64,000 bases of DNA from NCBI GenBank assembly GCA_022559845.1, contig CM040121.1, positions 569,644,140 through 569,708,139 on the forward strand, written 5' to 3'. Below the pieces are notes generated by a model. The model was not told where the DNA came from, made no database searches, and worked only from the letters and a program-made list of their open reading frames with translations. This document shows positions 23,549 to 35,053 of this stretch, in pieces; position 1 is the first letter of the stretch, and each line of letters starts with the position of its first letter. A program made the position numbers and the translations under genes. Source of the stretch: Amorphophallus konjac. Lineage: Eukaryota; Streptophyta; Magnoliopsida; Alismatales; Araceae.

Positions 23549-25929
23549 TGTGACGACCCAGAGCGCCGGATACCGATATACCGATAACATCGATACACCG
23601 ATACCAGGAACTGGGGGGGCCACCCAAGAGGCTGATGAGGCCCCTGAAGGGTTAGTGAAGTTTGTCGAGGGGATGCATAACGAATTGCAATCACAAGCGA
23701 GCATATTAGAATTAATTTAACAGAAGTGCGGAAGCAAAATAAAATAGACAAGTGCTAAATATATATACTAGTCCAGAGGCACAAGAGTGCAGTCCAAAAG
23801 TACAACTACACTGGGCATACCCCCGCAAAAGTACACAAGAGAGCCCAACAAGGCAACTCGTCTACCGCTGGCAGCTAGGCACGGTCTCCGGGCACAAGGG
23901 AAACACCGGGAGACGACAGGCGCGGCTCACCTGAAAGAAGAAGGGTTAGTCACAGCCAGACTCAGTAGGGGTCACGCGGATCCCTACCTCGCACTAAACA
24001 AGCATACATGCAAAAATAAAGGCAATTAGAGCATGCATTTAAATAAAATAACAGGCATTGGCATGAATAAACTACTCGCAGTAAAGCTGTAAACTCTAAC
24101 TAAACAGGTATAACAGCTAATACATGCCAATAATCGATAAATCTAATCAACAGAAACTAAATCTACCAGTAGAATATGCCTTAACTAATCCACGCAGCAG
24201 GGAGTAGGACAACCACTGGGAACAGAAACCAGATGCGTCCACTGACGGCTTACACTGCGTCTCAAGCACTCGCAGTCGGTAACACGACAAGCTGAGCGCG
24301 TAAACAGTACCAAACCAAGTGACCAGTCGGAGTAACACCCGTCGGTGTCAGTCCACAGCCTCCGACCACGTGTGCACACACTGACTCGCGCCTGAGCCAG
24401 GCCCTCTAGCTAGTTTTCTCCCTCGGTAGGACGCTACCGTTGGCGAGGAGCCCACGGCACTAGCTTAAAAACCATGTGATGGGAAACACCCCTCCGCTAT
24501 CCCCAAGCGGGTCGGCACTCAACAGACCTTAGGGCAACAACAGCGGCTCCATTGCAAGGAAAGAAAAGCTACTCTATTAGGATTCACAAATATGCCATTA
24601 CATAATAAAATAACTTAAACATGGCACATAAATATTACAGAATGCATAAAGAATAAGCCGGCGCCTTTTTGAATCTGACAGGCAAGTGGCGGTCTGCTGC
24701 CACCGCGTCACAGGTGTGTGACGGTCGTGGACTGGCGCGTTACATCAATTGTAACGCGTCCATCCCCGGCCGTTACAACCACGAAAGCTCAGCCTCAAAC
24801 CGCGAGAATGGGGTGTGACGGCCCACAGCCACACCGTCACAGGACCTAACGGTCGGGGCGCAGCGTGTTACATCAACCGTAACGCGTTGGGCCCTGGCCG
24901 TTACATCCACCCGAGGCCAAAACCAACACACAGTATTCCAAAACCGTTTGCAGGCGATGTGACGCGCTCGCCCAAGCGCGTCAGGGCATCCTGACGGCCG
25001 GCCGACTGGCCGTCAGGTTAACCGCCTGAGCCGGTCAACGCAATTCAACGGACGAGTAACGGTCGGGAGCCCCACCGTTACTCTCACTGTGACGCCCCTT
25101 CAAAGGGCCGTTACTGTGATGTAACGCGTCCTCTATGGACCGTTACTAGTGTGACGGTTCCTGGAAGGACCGTCACACCATCTGGGTTACAGACGGGTTA
25201 TGTTTGAAAATCGGTTCCCTCCCGGACGACCGAAATCGTCGGGGAACGACGAAGCAAACCTGTTCCTGTCAAACCACACGTCCTAAACAACAATATAACA
25301 ACTAAAACACCCGCATGCAACACCCACAATGGCTTATACATGAAGAACAAGCTTAAAACCCCAAAAATGAAAAATACACCATATGCATGCCACAAGGGTT
25401 TAAACAAGAAACCATGCTATAAGAAGTGATCCTAGCGAGTTCAAGATTCCATCCCCCTACCTCGTTCAAGCCGAAACGGCCGGAAAAGCCGCATGCAAGG
25501 AGGAGGGTTCACCGGGCCTCCACACTCCGTCCCGCTCCCACGATCTCCGAACCACGCCAAGATGGGTACCCACGCGTTCCTCTCGACGCGAGGAATCCAC
25601 CGGCACCTTCCACGCCTCAATCCGACGTCGTCTCACCCGAATTCCAAGAAGAGGGGAGAGGGGCGATCGGACTTGAGAGAGAAAGAGAGGGTGAGAGTGA
25701 GATCGACGAGGGAGAGAGAGGGGGTGAGCGTTAGGGAAAAAAATAAAATTAATATATATAATATAATTATTATATATAAAAATCTTATTATTCCCATAAT
25801 CTCAATTAATTCCTAATAAATCCGGGAAAATACCAGAAAAATTCCTAAAAATTCAGGAAAATAGCCGGAAATTCCAGAATAAATACTAGATCCAAACCAC
25901 TAAGGATCCACTAAGGCACGGGCCTCACA
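23549..25929 (-). repeat. 5' LTR of Tekay element 1
   Basis: Same termini and internal order as 16328-18710. The dyad array lies at 24700-25185 and the TATA-rich stretch at 25748-25780. A hand comparison finds about 38 substitutions over the pair plus a few single-base indels. Confidence 0.92.
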
Positions 25930-25934
25930 CCTTG

Positions 25935-26013
25935 GGTGCGCTGTAGATCCGGGGTCAGATTGGACTCGTCGTTAACTGGCCGATCATGGGCCGAGCTAGA
26001 TTTACCCTCCTTA
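25935..26013 (-). repeat. 3' LTR of the Tat element, second part
   Basis: Continues the LTR after the Tekay insertion (GGTGCGCTGTAGATCCGGGG) and ends CCTCCTTA where the right LTR ends CCTCCTCA, so the terminal CA is mutated to TA. Confidence 0.88.
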
Positions 26014-26028
26014 CTACCCCCCTACTCT
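26014..26028 (-). other. Polypurine tract of the Tat element
   Basis: On the minus strand AGAGTAGGGGGGTAG directly precedes the 3' LTR, as expected for second-strand priming. Confidence 0.75.
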
Positions 26029-26466
26029 CAGTTGCCGACTTCCGAGCACTTTTGCAGGGAGCTGAGAGTCGATCATAAGAGGGTCGATTAGAGTGAGGGG
26101 TTTGAGGGCGATCTCCTCATATCAGGGGCACCGGTGGTTCCAGACGCATGCTTGGCGCGCAAGGTGCCTCTGGTGGTGGCAGGCGCCACCGTGGTAATCA
26201 TGACGCATGTCCCGTTTGTCTGGGAGCACGGGCTCCGAACAGACACATGGCTTTGGTGACTGTACCGTGATAACGACGAGGGCCTTTTCACCTGCCCTAC
26301 GGCTTGGAAGCACCGGTCTGTCGTGGACTGTTATAAGGGTCACTGTATGGTTTTCCCCAGGACCCCATCCGCATCCTGTCGGTTGCTGTGCTTGTCGTAG
26401 GCTCCTTCTTCCTTCGCCTGGTGAGGGTTTTCTTCCTTCCCCTGCATTTTTCTATCTTATGTAGTC

Positions 26467-26969
26467 ATGCCACCTTGTAGGAGGACCCATCGAGTAAGCC
26501 CCACATCTTCTGTTGAAGAAGTGGATCCTGGTCGTGGTGGCGCTCCGAGCACTTCGGGCGCAGGCCCTAGTCACCACCATTCTCCGCCGCTAGTGGCGTA
26601 TAGGGTGGTTCATGGGCTTCGGGAAGCCTTCCAGATTCCCCCTGAATTTGATATTGTCTTCCCGACCGTAGATGACGACCTATTGAGTATGCCTTCGGGC
26701 GGCAGTAGGGTTTTTATAGCGTCGTTCCAGGTAGGGTTCCACCTCCCTATTGATCCTTTCATTCATTCCGTCCTCCACTACTATGGCCGGCAACCGGGGG
26801 ATCTCTCCCCTAACTCCTACCACATCCTCTGTGGCTTCATCTTCGTGTATAGGGAGGCTGCGGTAGAGCGGCAGTTCTATTATCTCTAGAACTGCCCTTC
26901 CGACACTGCCTTCGCCTACTTCAAGGCCAGGCCTTACCGAAACCTCGTCAATGTCTCCGAGGCTACGTC
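26467..26969 (+). pseudogene. Antisense ORF of the Tat element, N-terminal part (gypsy-type transposon domain)
   Basis: Plus strand, opposite to gag-pol. It encodes MPPCRRTHRVSPTSS, a Pro/Ser-rich head, then a block resembling the 'putative gypsy type transposon' domain (PF04195) found in antisense ORFs of Tat/Retand elements: GLREAFQIPPEFDIVFP, FQVGFHLPIDPFIHSVLHYY and LSPNSYHILCGF. A TAG stop at 26887-26889 interrupts it; homologous coding then continues (NCPSDTAFAYFKARP) until element 2 enters at 26970. The rest resumes at 33271. The function of this protein is not known. A host-gene origin is unlikely given its place between integrase and LTR. Confidence 0.7.
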
Positions 26970-29225
26970 TGTGACGACCCAGAGCTCCGGATACCGATAT
27001 ACTGATAATATCGATACACCGATACCAAGAACGGGGGAAGCCACCCAAGAGACTGATGAGGCCCCTGAAGGGTTAGTGGAGTTTGCTGAGGAGTTGCATA
27101 ACGAATTGAGACCGCAGACGCGCAATATTAATTAGGACAGCAATTAATAAATAAGTGCGGAAGCAATTTAAAATATCAGAGTGGTAAAATATATACAATA
27201 GTCCAGATTTACAAATAACAGAGGTCCACTGTACAACTACACGGGGCATACCCCGGCTCAAAAGAACAAAAAAGACAAACCGACAACAGCTGGCACTCTA
27301 ACGACGGTCGACACAACCACGAGAAGGACCGGCGGACGACTGGGGCGGCTCACCTGAAAGAGGAAAGGGTGAGTCACAGCCAGACTCAGTAGGGGTCACG
27401 CGGATCCCTACCTCACTAAGCAGACAAGCAGGCAAATGTAAAAGTAATTAGAGCATGCATTAAATAATAACCAGGCAGATGCACAAATTAATAAATAATA
27501 ACGACAGTAAATAAATCTACCAACAGAATAAACTATCACTAACCAAGTGAAGTGAGAGACGGAACGACCCACTAGAAGAACAAGACCAGATGCGTCCACC
27601 GACGGCTTATACTGCGTCTCTGCAACTCGCAAGTCTGGAACGTGACAAGCGAGAGGCGTAACAGGACCAAACCAAGTACTAGTCAGAGCAACACTCGTCA
27701 GTGCCAGTCCAAGTCTCCGACCACGTGTGCACACACTGACTCCTGCCTAGAGCCAGGTCTCTAGCTAGTTCCCCCCCCCCTCCCGTTGGACGCAACGGTA
27801 ACCGCAGGGGCCCACGGTAACTAGCTTACAAACCGTTCATTGGGAACACCCCTCCACCTCTCCCGGGTGGGACGACACGCTCGGTCGCTGGGCTACGACT
27901 AGTGGTTCCATCACAAGGAAAGAGAGAGTAATTCCATCGGGATCTAATAACAATCCCTCGTTCATAAAACAACTTAAACATGGCATATATATAATGTGGA
28001 ATGCATTAAATAATGAACGAGCAACTTTTAAAACCAACAGGGATGTGGCGGTCTAGCACCCCCGCGTCACAGGGGTGTGACGGTCGCGGAAAGGGGCGTT
28101 ACAAGGGCTGTGACGCGTCCCGTGGGGACCGTCACAACGAGGCCGTAACGCGCCAGGGCAGGGGCGTTACACGAACGTAACGCGCCTCCCCGGAGCCGTT
28201 ACGCCCGCCCGAGGCTAAAAAAATAAAACCACAGCTATACTAACGTTCTAACAGGACGTAACGCGCTCCCGGAGGCGCGTTACAACGCCCTGACGGCCGC
28301 CCGACAGGCCGTCAGGCCAACCGCCAAACCAGGTCAACGGTAATCAAATGAAGTGTAACGGTCGTGGGCCTGACCGTTACACACACTGTGACGCACCCGT
28401 TGAGGTCCGTCACAGTGCCGTAACGCGTCCCAAGGGGACCGTTACCAGTGTGACGGTTCCTGGCAGGGCCGTCACACCACCTGGGTTACGGACGGGTTAG
28501 GTTCAAAACCGAACTCCCTCCCGGGCGACCGAAATCACCGGGTAACGTCGAAAAACCTGTTCTCCTGTCAAACCACATGATTCTACAACTAATGCATGCC
28601 TCAAAACGTAAAAACAATGCCCATGGAGTGATTTTCAAGAATTTATGGCTAAATTACATTAACATGGGATTTTCATGGAAATCGAGGAAAACGACATCAA
28701 ACGGACGCGCATGTGATGCCAATGCGATCCTAGCGAGACAAGGATTCCATCCCCCTACCTTAATCGCGACGAAAACGGCGATTCGGTGCCGAACGGACGA
28801 AGGGACGCCGCGGCTACTCTCGGCCCCACGTGCCTCCACGTACCGCGGATCGAGACAAAGTTGGCATCCACGCAATCCTCGCGTCGAGCCTGTCCCGTCG
28901 GTACCTCTCGTGCCTCGATCGGGGCCTGCCCGGACTGAAACCGAGAGAGAGAGGGAGAGGGGAGATCGTGAGAGGGAGAGAGGAAGAGAGAGAACGAGTG
29001 AGGGAGAGAGAGTTCGATGGGAAGAGAGAGAGAGACAGAGATATATATATATATATTATTATTATTATTATTATTATTTGAAAACTTAACTCTAATTGCC
29101 ATTAACCTTAAACAAATTCCAATAAATGCCAAACGAACGCCTAAAAATCCGCAAAAATAGCCAAAATGACCAGGACAAAGCCTAGATCCGAACTACTACG
29201 AATCCGCTAAGGCATGAGCGCTACA
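26970..29225 (-). repeat. 3' LTR of element 2
   Basis: Begins TGTGACGACC and ends GAGCGCTACA. The TATA-like run and GA tract lie at 28940-29075. The dyad array is at 28060-28490, with pairs equivalent in order to those of element 1. Confidence 0.92.
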
Positions 29226-29241
29226 GTCCCTCCCTCCTTAA
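29226..29241 (-). other. Polypurine tract of element 2
   Basis: The minus strand reads AAGGAGGGAGGGAC directly before the 3' LTR, like element 1. Confidence 0.82.
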
Positions 29242-29295
29242 AGAAATTTCATCCTCAAAATTTAAACAGAAGGCGAAAGGAGGCAACTGCAAAAA

Positions 29296-29931
29296 TTAAA
29301 GCATACCTTGGAAATAAAAGGCTGGCTTCCCGCGTGGCATAAAATAGGCTCGCTTATATCTGCAGTCAACCATGGCACCATACAATTCCAGCCAGTCCAT
29401 GCCTAGAATAGCGTCATATTCGGCCAATTTCAATGCATAAAGCTTCACAGGCATCTGCCGATTGCTGACGACAATAGGGGAATCTTCCAGGCACACTGGA
29501 GTGGACATGAAAGCTCCAGAGGGTAACTCCATGAGTAAGTTACAGGACACTTCGGTCATTGGCTCCCCAATGCAAGCAAGAAAATCCTCGGACACAAAAG
29601 AATGAGTTACACCAGAATCGAAAAGAACATGAGCTGGACGACCAAAAATCGAGACCGTACCTTCTACCAGATTAGCTGCCACAGCTTCTGTACGAGTGAT
29701 GTGAGTGACCCTGCCTCTCGGAGGACGGCCGGCTGCAGAAGACTGCTGGGAAGGAACTGGAGCAGGTAGATAAGACGGCTGAGGTTGAGGCGGCGGAGGA
29801 AGACAAAACTGAGGCTGCTGCGGCTGGGTAAACTGCGAGAACTGCACCGGCTTCGGCTTCAGCGGACAGTCTCGGACTACGTGACCCGGCTGATCACAGC
29901 GGTAACAGACGATCGGCAAAGAACACGGCAC
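29296..29931 (-). CDS. Zinc knuckle and protease of element 2
   Basis: An open frame running [14 protein letters not shown] (CCHC nucleic-acid binding), a Gln/Pro-rich linker, then the aspartic protease with VLFDSGVTHSFVS (Asp-Ser-Gly active site) and AILGMDWL near the end. It stops right after KPAFYFQGML, exactly where element 1 continues into the protease-RT linker. The region that would encode RT onward is missing. The frame is separate from the gag frame to its right, with a frameshift between them around 29930-30010, so gag and protease are no longer one polyprotein in this copy. Confidence 0.85.
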   Translation of the reverse strand: MPCSLPIVCYRCDQPGHVVRDCPLKPKPVQFSQFTQPQQPQFCLPPPPQPQPSYLPAPVPSQQSSAAGRPPRGRVTHITRTEAVAANLVEGTVSIFGRPAHVLFDSGVTHSFVSEDFLACIGEPMTEVSCNLLMELPSGAFMSTPVCLEDSPIVVSNRQMPVKLYALKLAEYDAILGMDWLELYGAMVDCRYKRAYFMPRGKPAFYFQGML

Positions 29932-30869
29932 GCCTGGATGACTGCCACCACACCTCGGACACGGACGCTGCTGACTACCGAAAAATCTTGGCGCGGTCGA
30001 ACAGAAGGAACGGACAGCTGACTTGAATCGGAAGGCGCCGAATGCTCAAACTTCCTCTTCGACTTCTTATTCTTGAATTGCCGGAAATGGGAGTCAGGAG
30101 AAGAAGAAACACCGCTGACAGCAGGAACGGCAGAAGGAACTCCTGGGACAGACGGCTGGTAAGTCGGCTGAAACTGCACAGTCGGCTGCACCATTCTGGC
30201 CTGAGAAAGCCCTCGAGTCCTCGCCATTTCCATCTCCACTGCAACAGCTGCCTGGTACGCTGAATCCAACTCAGACACTCGGGTAGCGAACAACGGCAGG
30301 CTCAATTCCGCTTTCAGTCCGCGCAGAAACTGCTGAGTCTTCATAGCTTCATCAGCAAAAATATGGGGCGCGTACCTACCCAATTCGATGAACTTATCTC
30401 GGTACTGCAACACAGTCATGTCACCTTGCGTCAGCTCCAGAAACTGATACATCTTCGCTAACTTGAGGCAGGCCAGAGTGTAAGCACGCTCGAAAGCAGC
30501 AACGAACTCTGCCCAGGTGATTTGCCGAAGCGGACGGGAACGGAAGGCAACCTCCCACTCTGTAGTCCACCACGTGCGTGCGGTACCTTGAAGCTGATAA
30601 GTAGCCAACATGACTCTATCATCATCCGCGCACTCCGTCGATTGGAACACGCACACAGTAGCATCGAGCGACGATCTAGCTGCCTCCGGATCTGATTGAC
30701 CCTCAAAAGTCGGTGGGTGGAATAGCAGGAATTCCTTTAACGCTCTACCACGACCACCGGGCACTTCTTCACGCGGAGCAGGGTTGACAGAGACTGGCAC
30801 AGCTGGGGCAGAGGAAGTACCACTCTCCTCCCGAGGAGCCCGAGCCTTCTTCCATCCACGAGGCAACAT
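29877..30869 (-). CDS. Gag capsid region of element 2
   Basis: The start is taken at MLPRGWKKARAPREE (30869). It contains the retrotransposon gag block with [38 protein letters not shown] and FLELTQGDMTVLQYRDKF, nearly residue-for-residue like element 1. The last 40 or so codons are out of frame: sequence related to the region before the zinc knuckle is reached in a different frame, so a frameshift truncates Gag before its CCHC motif. Confidence 0.87.
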   Translation of the reverse strand: MLPRGWKKARAPREESGTSSAPAVPVSVNPAPREEVPGGRGRALKEFLLFHPPTFEGQSDPEAARSSLDATVCVFQSTECADDDRVMLATYQLQGTARTWWTTEWEVAFRSRPLRQITWAEFVAAFERAYTLACLKLAKMYQFLELTQGDMTVLQYRDKFIELGRYAPHIFADEAMKTQQFLRGLKAELSLPLFATRVSELDSAYQAAVAVEMEMARTRGLSQARMVQPTVQFQPTYQPSVPGVPSAVPAVSGVSSSPDSHFRQFKNKKSKRKFEHSAPSDSSQLSVPSVRPRQDFSVVSSVRVRGVVAVIQACRVLCRSSVTAVISRVT

Positions 30870-31001
30870 CTTGAATCTAGGAAACACACGATAACGGAAA
30901 ACCATCAGTAATCACGAGAAACATCCTAAGCCAGCAATGGACTACTCAGTGGACTTACTCTGGACCAGCGCGAGTTTCAATTCCTAACACAAATCCCCAA
31001 C

Positions 31002-31017
31002 ACTGCTCTGATACCAA
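31002..31017 (-). other. Primer binding site (tRNA-iMet) of element 2
   Basis: The minus strand reads TTGGTATCAGAGCAGTG one base from the 5' LTR, complementary to initiator tRNA-Met. Confidence 0.9.
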
Positions 31018-31018
31018 C

Positions 31019-33059
31019 TGTGACGACCCAGAGCTCCGGATACCGATATACCGATAACATCGATACACCGATACCAAGAACTGGGGAAGCCACCCAAGAG
31101 GCTGATGAGGCCCCTGAAGGGTTAGTGGAGTTTGCTGAGGAGTTGCATAACGAATTGAGACCGCAGACGCGTAATATTAATTAGGACAACAATTAATAAA
31201 TAAGTGCGGAAGCAATTTAAAATATCAGAGTGGTAAAATATATACAATAGTCCAGATTTACAAATAACAGAGGTCCACTGTACAACTACACGGGGCATAC
31301 CCCGCCCAAAAGAACAAAAAGACAAACCGACAACAGCTGGCACTCTAACGACGGTCGGCACAACCACGAGAAGGACCGCGGACGACTGGGCGGCTCACCT
31401 GAAAGAGGAAAGGGTGAGTCACAGCCAGACTCAGTAGGGGTCACGCGGATCCCTACCTCAACTAAGCAGACAAGCAGGCAAATGTAAAAGCAATTAGAGC
31501 ATGCATTTAAATAATAACCAGGCAGATGCACAAATTAATAAATAATAACGACAGGAAATAAATCTACCAAAAGAATAAACTATCACTAACCAAGTGAAGT
31601 GAGAGACGGAACGACCCACTAGAAGAACAAGACCAGATGCGTCCACCGACGGCTTATACTGCGGCAACTCGCAAGTCTGGAACGTGACAAGCGAGAGGCG
31701 TAACAGGACCAAACCAAGTACTATCAGAGCAACACTCGTTAGTGCCAGTCCAAGTCTCCGATCATGTGTGCACATACTGACTCCTGCCTAGAGCCAGGTC
31801 TCTAGCTAGTTCCCCCCCCCCCCCCCGTTGGACGCAACGGTAACCGCAGGGGCCCACGGTGACTAGCTTACAAACCGTTCATTGGGAACACCCCTCCACC
31901 TCTCCCGGGTGGGACGACACGCTCGGTCGCTGGGCTACGACTAGTGGTTCCATCACAAGGAAAGAGAGAGTAATTCCATCGGGATCTAATAACAAGCCCT
32001 CGTTCATAAAACAACTTAAACATGGCATATATATAACGTGGAATGCATTAAATAATGAACGAGCAACTTTTAAAACCAACAGGGATGTGGCGGTCTAGCA
32101 CCCCCGCGTCACAGGGGTGTGACGGTCGCGGAAAGGGGCGTTACAAGGGCTGTGACGCGTCCCGTGGGGACCGTCACAACGAGGCCGTAACGCGCCAGGG
32201 CAGGGGCGTTACACGAACGTAACGCGCCTCCCCGGAGCCGTTACGCCCGCCCGAGGCTAAAAATAAAACCACAGCTATACTAACGTTCTAACAGGACGTA
32301 ACGCGCTCCCGGAGGCGCGTTACAACGCCCTGACGGCCGCCCGACAGGCCGTCAGGCCAACCGCCAAACCAGGTCAACGGTAATCAAATGAAGTGTAACG
32401 GTCGTGGGCCTGACCGTTACACACACTGTGACGCACCCGTTGAGGTCCGTCACAGTGCCGTAACGCGTCCCAAGGGGACCGTTACCAGTGTGACGGATCC
32501 TGGCAGGACCGTCACACCGCCTGGGTTACGGACGGGTTAGGTTCAAAACCGAACTCCCTCCCGGGCGACCGAAATCACCGGGTAACGTCGAAAAACCTGT
32601 TCTCCTGTCAAACCACATGATTCTACAACTAATGCATGCCTCAAAACGTAAAAACAATGCCCATGGAGTGATTTTCAAGAATTTATGGCTAAATTACATT
32701 AACATGGGATTTTCATGGAAATCGAGGAAAATGACATCAAACGGACGCGCATGTGATGCCAATGCGATCCTACCGAGACAAGGATTCCATCCCCCTACCT
32801 TAATCGCGACGAAACCGGCGATTCGGTGCCGAACGGACGAAGGGACGCCGCGGCTACTCTCGGCCCCACACGCCTCCACGTACCGCGGATCGAGACAAAG
32901 TCGGCGTCCATGCGATCCTCGCGTCGAGCCCGTCCCGTCGGTACCTCCCGTGCCTCGATCCGGGCCCGTCCTGACCGAAACCGAGAGAGAGAGGGAGAGG
33001 GGAGATCGTGAGAGGGAGAGAGGAAGAGAGAGAACGAGTGAGGGAGAGAGAGTTCGATG

Positions 33060-33093
<34 letters not shown>

Positions 33094-33270
33094 TATATAT
33101 ATATATATATATTCATTATTTTTTGAAAACTTAACTCTAATTGCCATTAACCTTAAACAATTTTCAATAAATGCCAAACGAACGCCTAAAAATCCGTAAA
33201 AATAACCAAAACGACCAGGACAAAGCCTAGATCCGAACTAGTACGAATCCGCTAAGGCACGAGCGCTACA
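31019..33270 (-). repeat. 5' LTR of element 2
   Basis: Partner of 26970-29225 with the same ends and order. The dyad array is at 32105-32520, and a GA run passes into a TA run at 33066-33111. The microsatellite lengths differ between the two LTRs. Confidence 0.92.
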
Positions 33271-35053
33271 ACGTCCAACCTCAAGCGTTGGGCGGAGTGC
33301 TTTGTTTATATCACCACGGAGGGTGCTCGCAGTCCCAGGAGGTTCGCAGGTTCCCGTCCCCTATGGGCTGATAGGCGGCCCTCGGCGATGGACGAGGAGA
33401 CTAAGAAGATAAAGGCTCTGCTCCGTTTTCACCTCACCAACACCGATTTTGAGTTGACTCCAGCGGTGCTTCGGGAGTTAGGGATGAGCCCCCCACTGCC
33501 TCAGGGTACTACCTTTGATGTTCCTCATGCCCGCCTGTAGCGAACCGAATTAATGCCCCCTGTGCCATTTTTGCAGGGGCTCAGGAGTCGTCAGAACTGC
33601 GGTACGAGATCGTTGAGCTGCCGCGGAGTGCTCCTCGCCCCGTGGATCATGTCGAACCGGGGACCGGTCAGGTGACAGTAGTTGCCCCCGAGGCCGTGGT
33701 TGCGTTTGCTCCGGGGCGGCTGCAGCATCCCGTTCCCACAGGTGTCCCCTTGGTGAGTCCGTTGGTGGCTCCCGCGGCCAGTGGTGGGTCAAGTGCTCGG
33801 AAGGACATCTCCGAGGGAGCCGCTAGAGTTGCTGAGGGGGAGTCCGCCATGGCTGGTGGTGATCGCATTCCGTTATCTGTGGATGAGCTGGCGGCGCTGG
33901 ACAGCTAGCGTCGCTCGAAGAAGAGGAGCAAAGTTTCTGCTCCGGCCCGGAGTCAGGTTTCGCCGTCGTCGTCGTCCAAGGCACCTCCTCCTCCCGAGGT
34001 TCCTCCGCCGCCACCGACTAAGGAGTCTATAATGTCTCCTCCCGCGCCTACCCCCGCGGGAGAGGGGCGTGATAAGGGCAAGGGCCCCATTGCTGACGAA
34101 GCGGTACACCTCCCGCCATCCGAGGTCCCCTCACGCACTCAGTATCTGCCGCCTTAGAAAACTACGATCGAGCATGCAGGTATCGCGACAGCTGTTGACC
34201 TTATTAACAAGAGCGTCAGATGGCACGAGCGCACCGGGGTTTTCGGTCCCGGGGCCGAGAAGGAGCTGACGGATCTGGCTGCTAAGGGTGTGTGCACGGT
34301 CACCAGGGCCTTCGGCTTGTGGAGGCACCACTTCGGCCGCCTTGCGTGGGAGTTGGAGGCCAGTCAGGTCGTGCAAGCCGAATTGGCGGCCAACTGTGAG
34401 GTGCTCGAGGGGCATCCGAAAGCGTCTGAGGCCGAAATCGTCGGGCTTCAGGAGTAGCTAAGCCAGGTGGAGCGGGTCCTCGCCGTGATGGAGCGGAACC
34501 GCGACTTCTTCCACGTCCGGGCCAAGATAGTTGAAGCTCATGCAGCCAAGCTGGGGGCACACAGGTCCAAGTTGTCGAGACTCGGGCTCAGGAGGTGGAG
34601 GCGCAGCTTGCTGAGTTGTGCTCATCGCTGTCCACTGTTGGTGAAGAAGCAGTGGAGCACTTCCGTTCTTCCTCGGCCTATCGGGCCGAGTTGACCGCGG
34701 TGGCCCTGGAGTTCTTTGGGCCGGCATGCGATCGTGGCTTCCGGGAAGGTTGGATGCCTGCCGTCATGGCTATGGCTGGGAACCTTGGCTCCTCGGTACC
34801 TTCTCTCCCTCCTCCCTCGACACCTTATGGCCCTGAGGCCAGTGATGGCGAGGAGGAGCCTGGTGACGAGGAGGCTGAGGCCGGGGAGCAGGTGTCAGGG
34901 CCGAGCACGGGCGAGCAAGCACCTGCTGACGTCCCAACAATGGAGGAGCGCGTGGTGGATCCGGCTAAAGACCTACCTTCCCCAGGAGCTGCTGCTGTAC
35001 GTGAGCCCGAGGAGGCCGGGTCACGTGATGTTGGTGCCGGGGCGTACCCTTGA
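33271..35053 (+). pseudogene. Antisense ORF of the Tat element, C-terminal part
   Basis: After the second ACGTC the antisense reading resumes (LKRWAECFVYI, then DEETKKIKALLRFHLT). It goes on through several frames with stops (for example at 33538 and 33906), ending with a 152-codon frame at 34595-35053 (EAQLAELCSSL, AYRAELTAVALEFFGPACDRGF and an acidic Glu/Pro-rich tail). The middle part is Pro/Ser-rich and charged, like the coiled-coil portion of related antisense proteins. It is non-functional as it stands. A short T-rich stretch follows at 35060-35110 and may be its 3' end. Confidence 0.62.

Larger units (their letters stand above)
16328..25929 (-). mobile_element. Chromodomain Ty3/gypsy element (Tekay-type), full length
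   Basis: A 9.6 kb element on the minus strand with LTRs of 2383 and 2381 bp, TSD CCTTG, PBS for initiator tRNA-Met and a polypurine tract at the left LTR. The polyprotein has gag, protease, RT, RNase H, integrase and a C-terminal chromodomain. The chromodomain and long LTRs point to the Tekay/Del chromovirus lineage. By rough hand count the LTRs differ at about 1.5-2% of sites, fewer than those of the Tat host it sits in. The integrase region carries an in-frame stop and frame changes, so this copy is probably not autonomous. Confidence 0.93.
26970..33270 (-). mobile_element. Gag-protease deletion derivative of a Tekay-type element
   Basis: A 6.3 kb element on the minus strand with LTRs of 2256 and 2252 bp, TSD ACGTC (26965-26969 and 33271-33275), a PBS for tRNA-iMet and a PPT, but an inner part of only about 1.8 kb. 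It keeps gag and protease and has lost RT, RNase H and integrase. LTR termini and gag are clearly related to element 1 but belong to a distinct subfamily. It is inserted in the antisense ORF of the Tat host. Movement would need enzymes from another copy, for which element 1 or its relatives are natural candidates. Confidence 0.92.

Noticed and set aside
16328..33270. One composite element with four LTRs, or recombination between elements
   Set aside because: Each LTR pair has its own matching five-base duplication, PBS and PPT, so they are two independent insertions.
33550..34415. Minus-strand frames opposite the antisense ORF
   Set aside because: Complement of the GC-rich plus-strand reading that matches the Tat antisense gene; no motif of their own.
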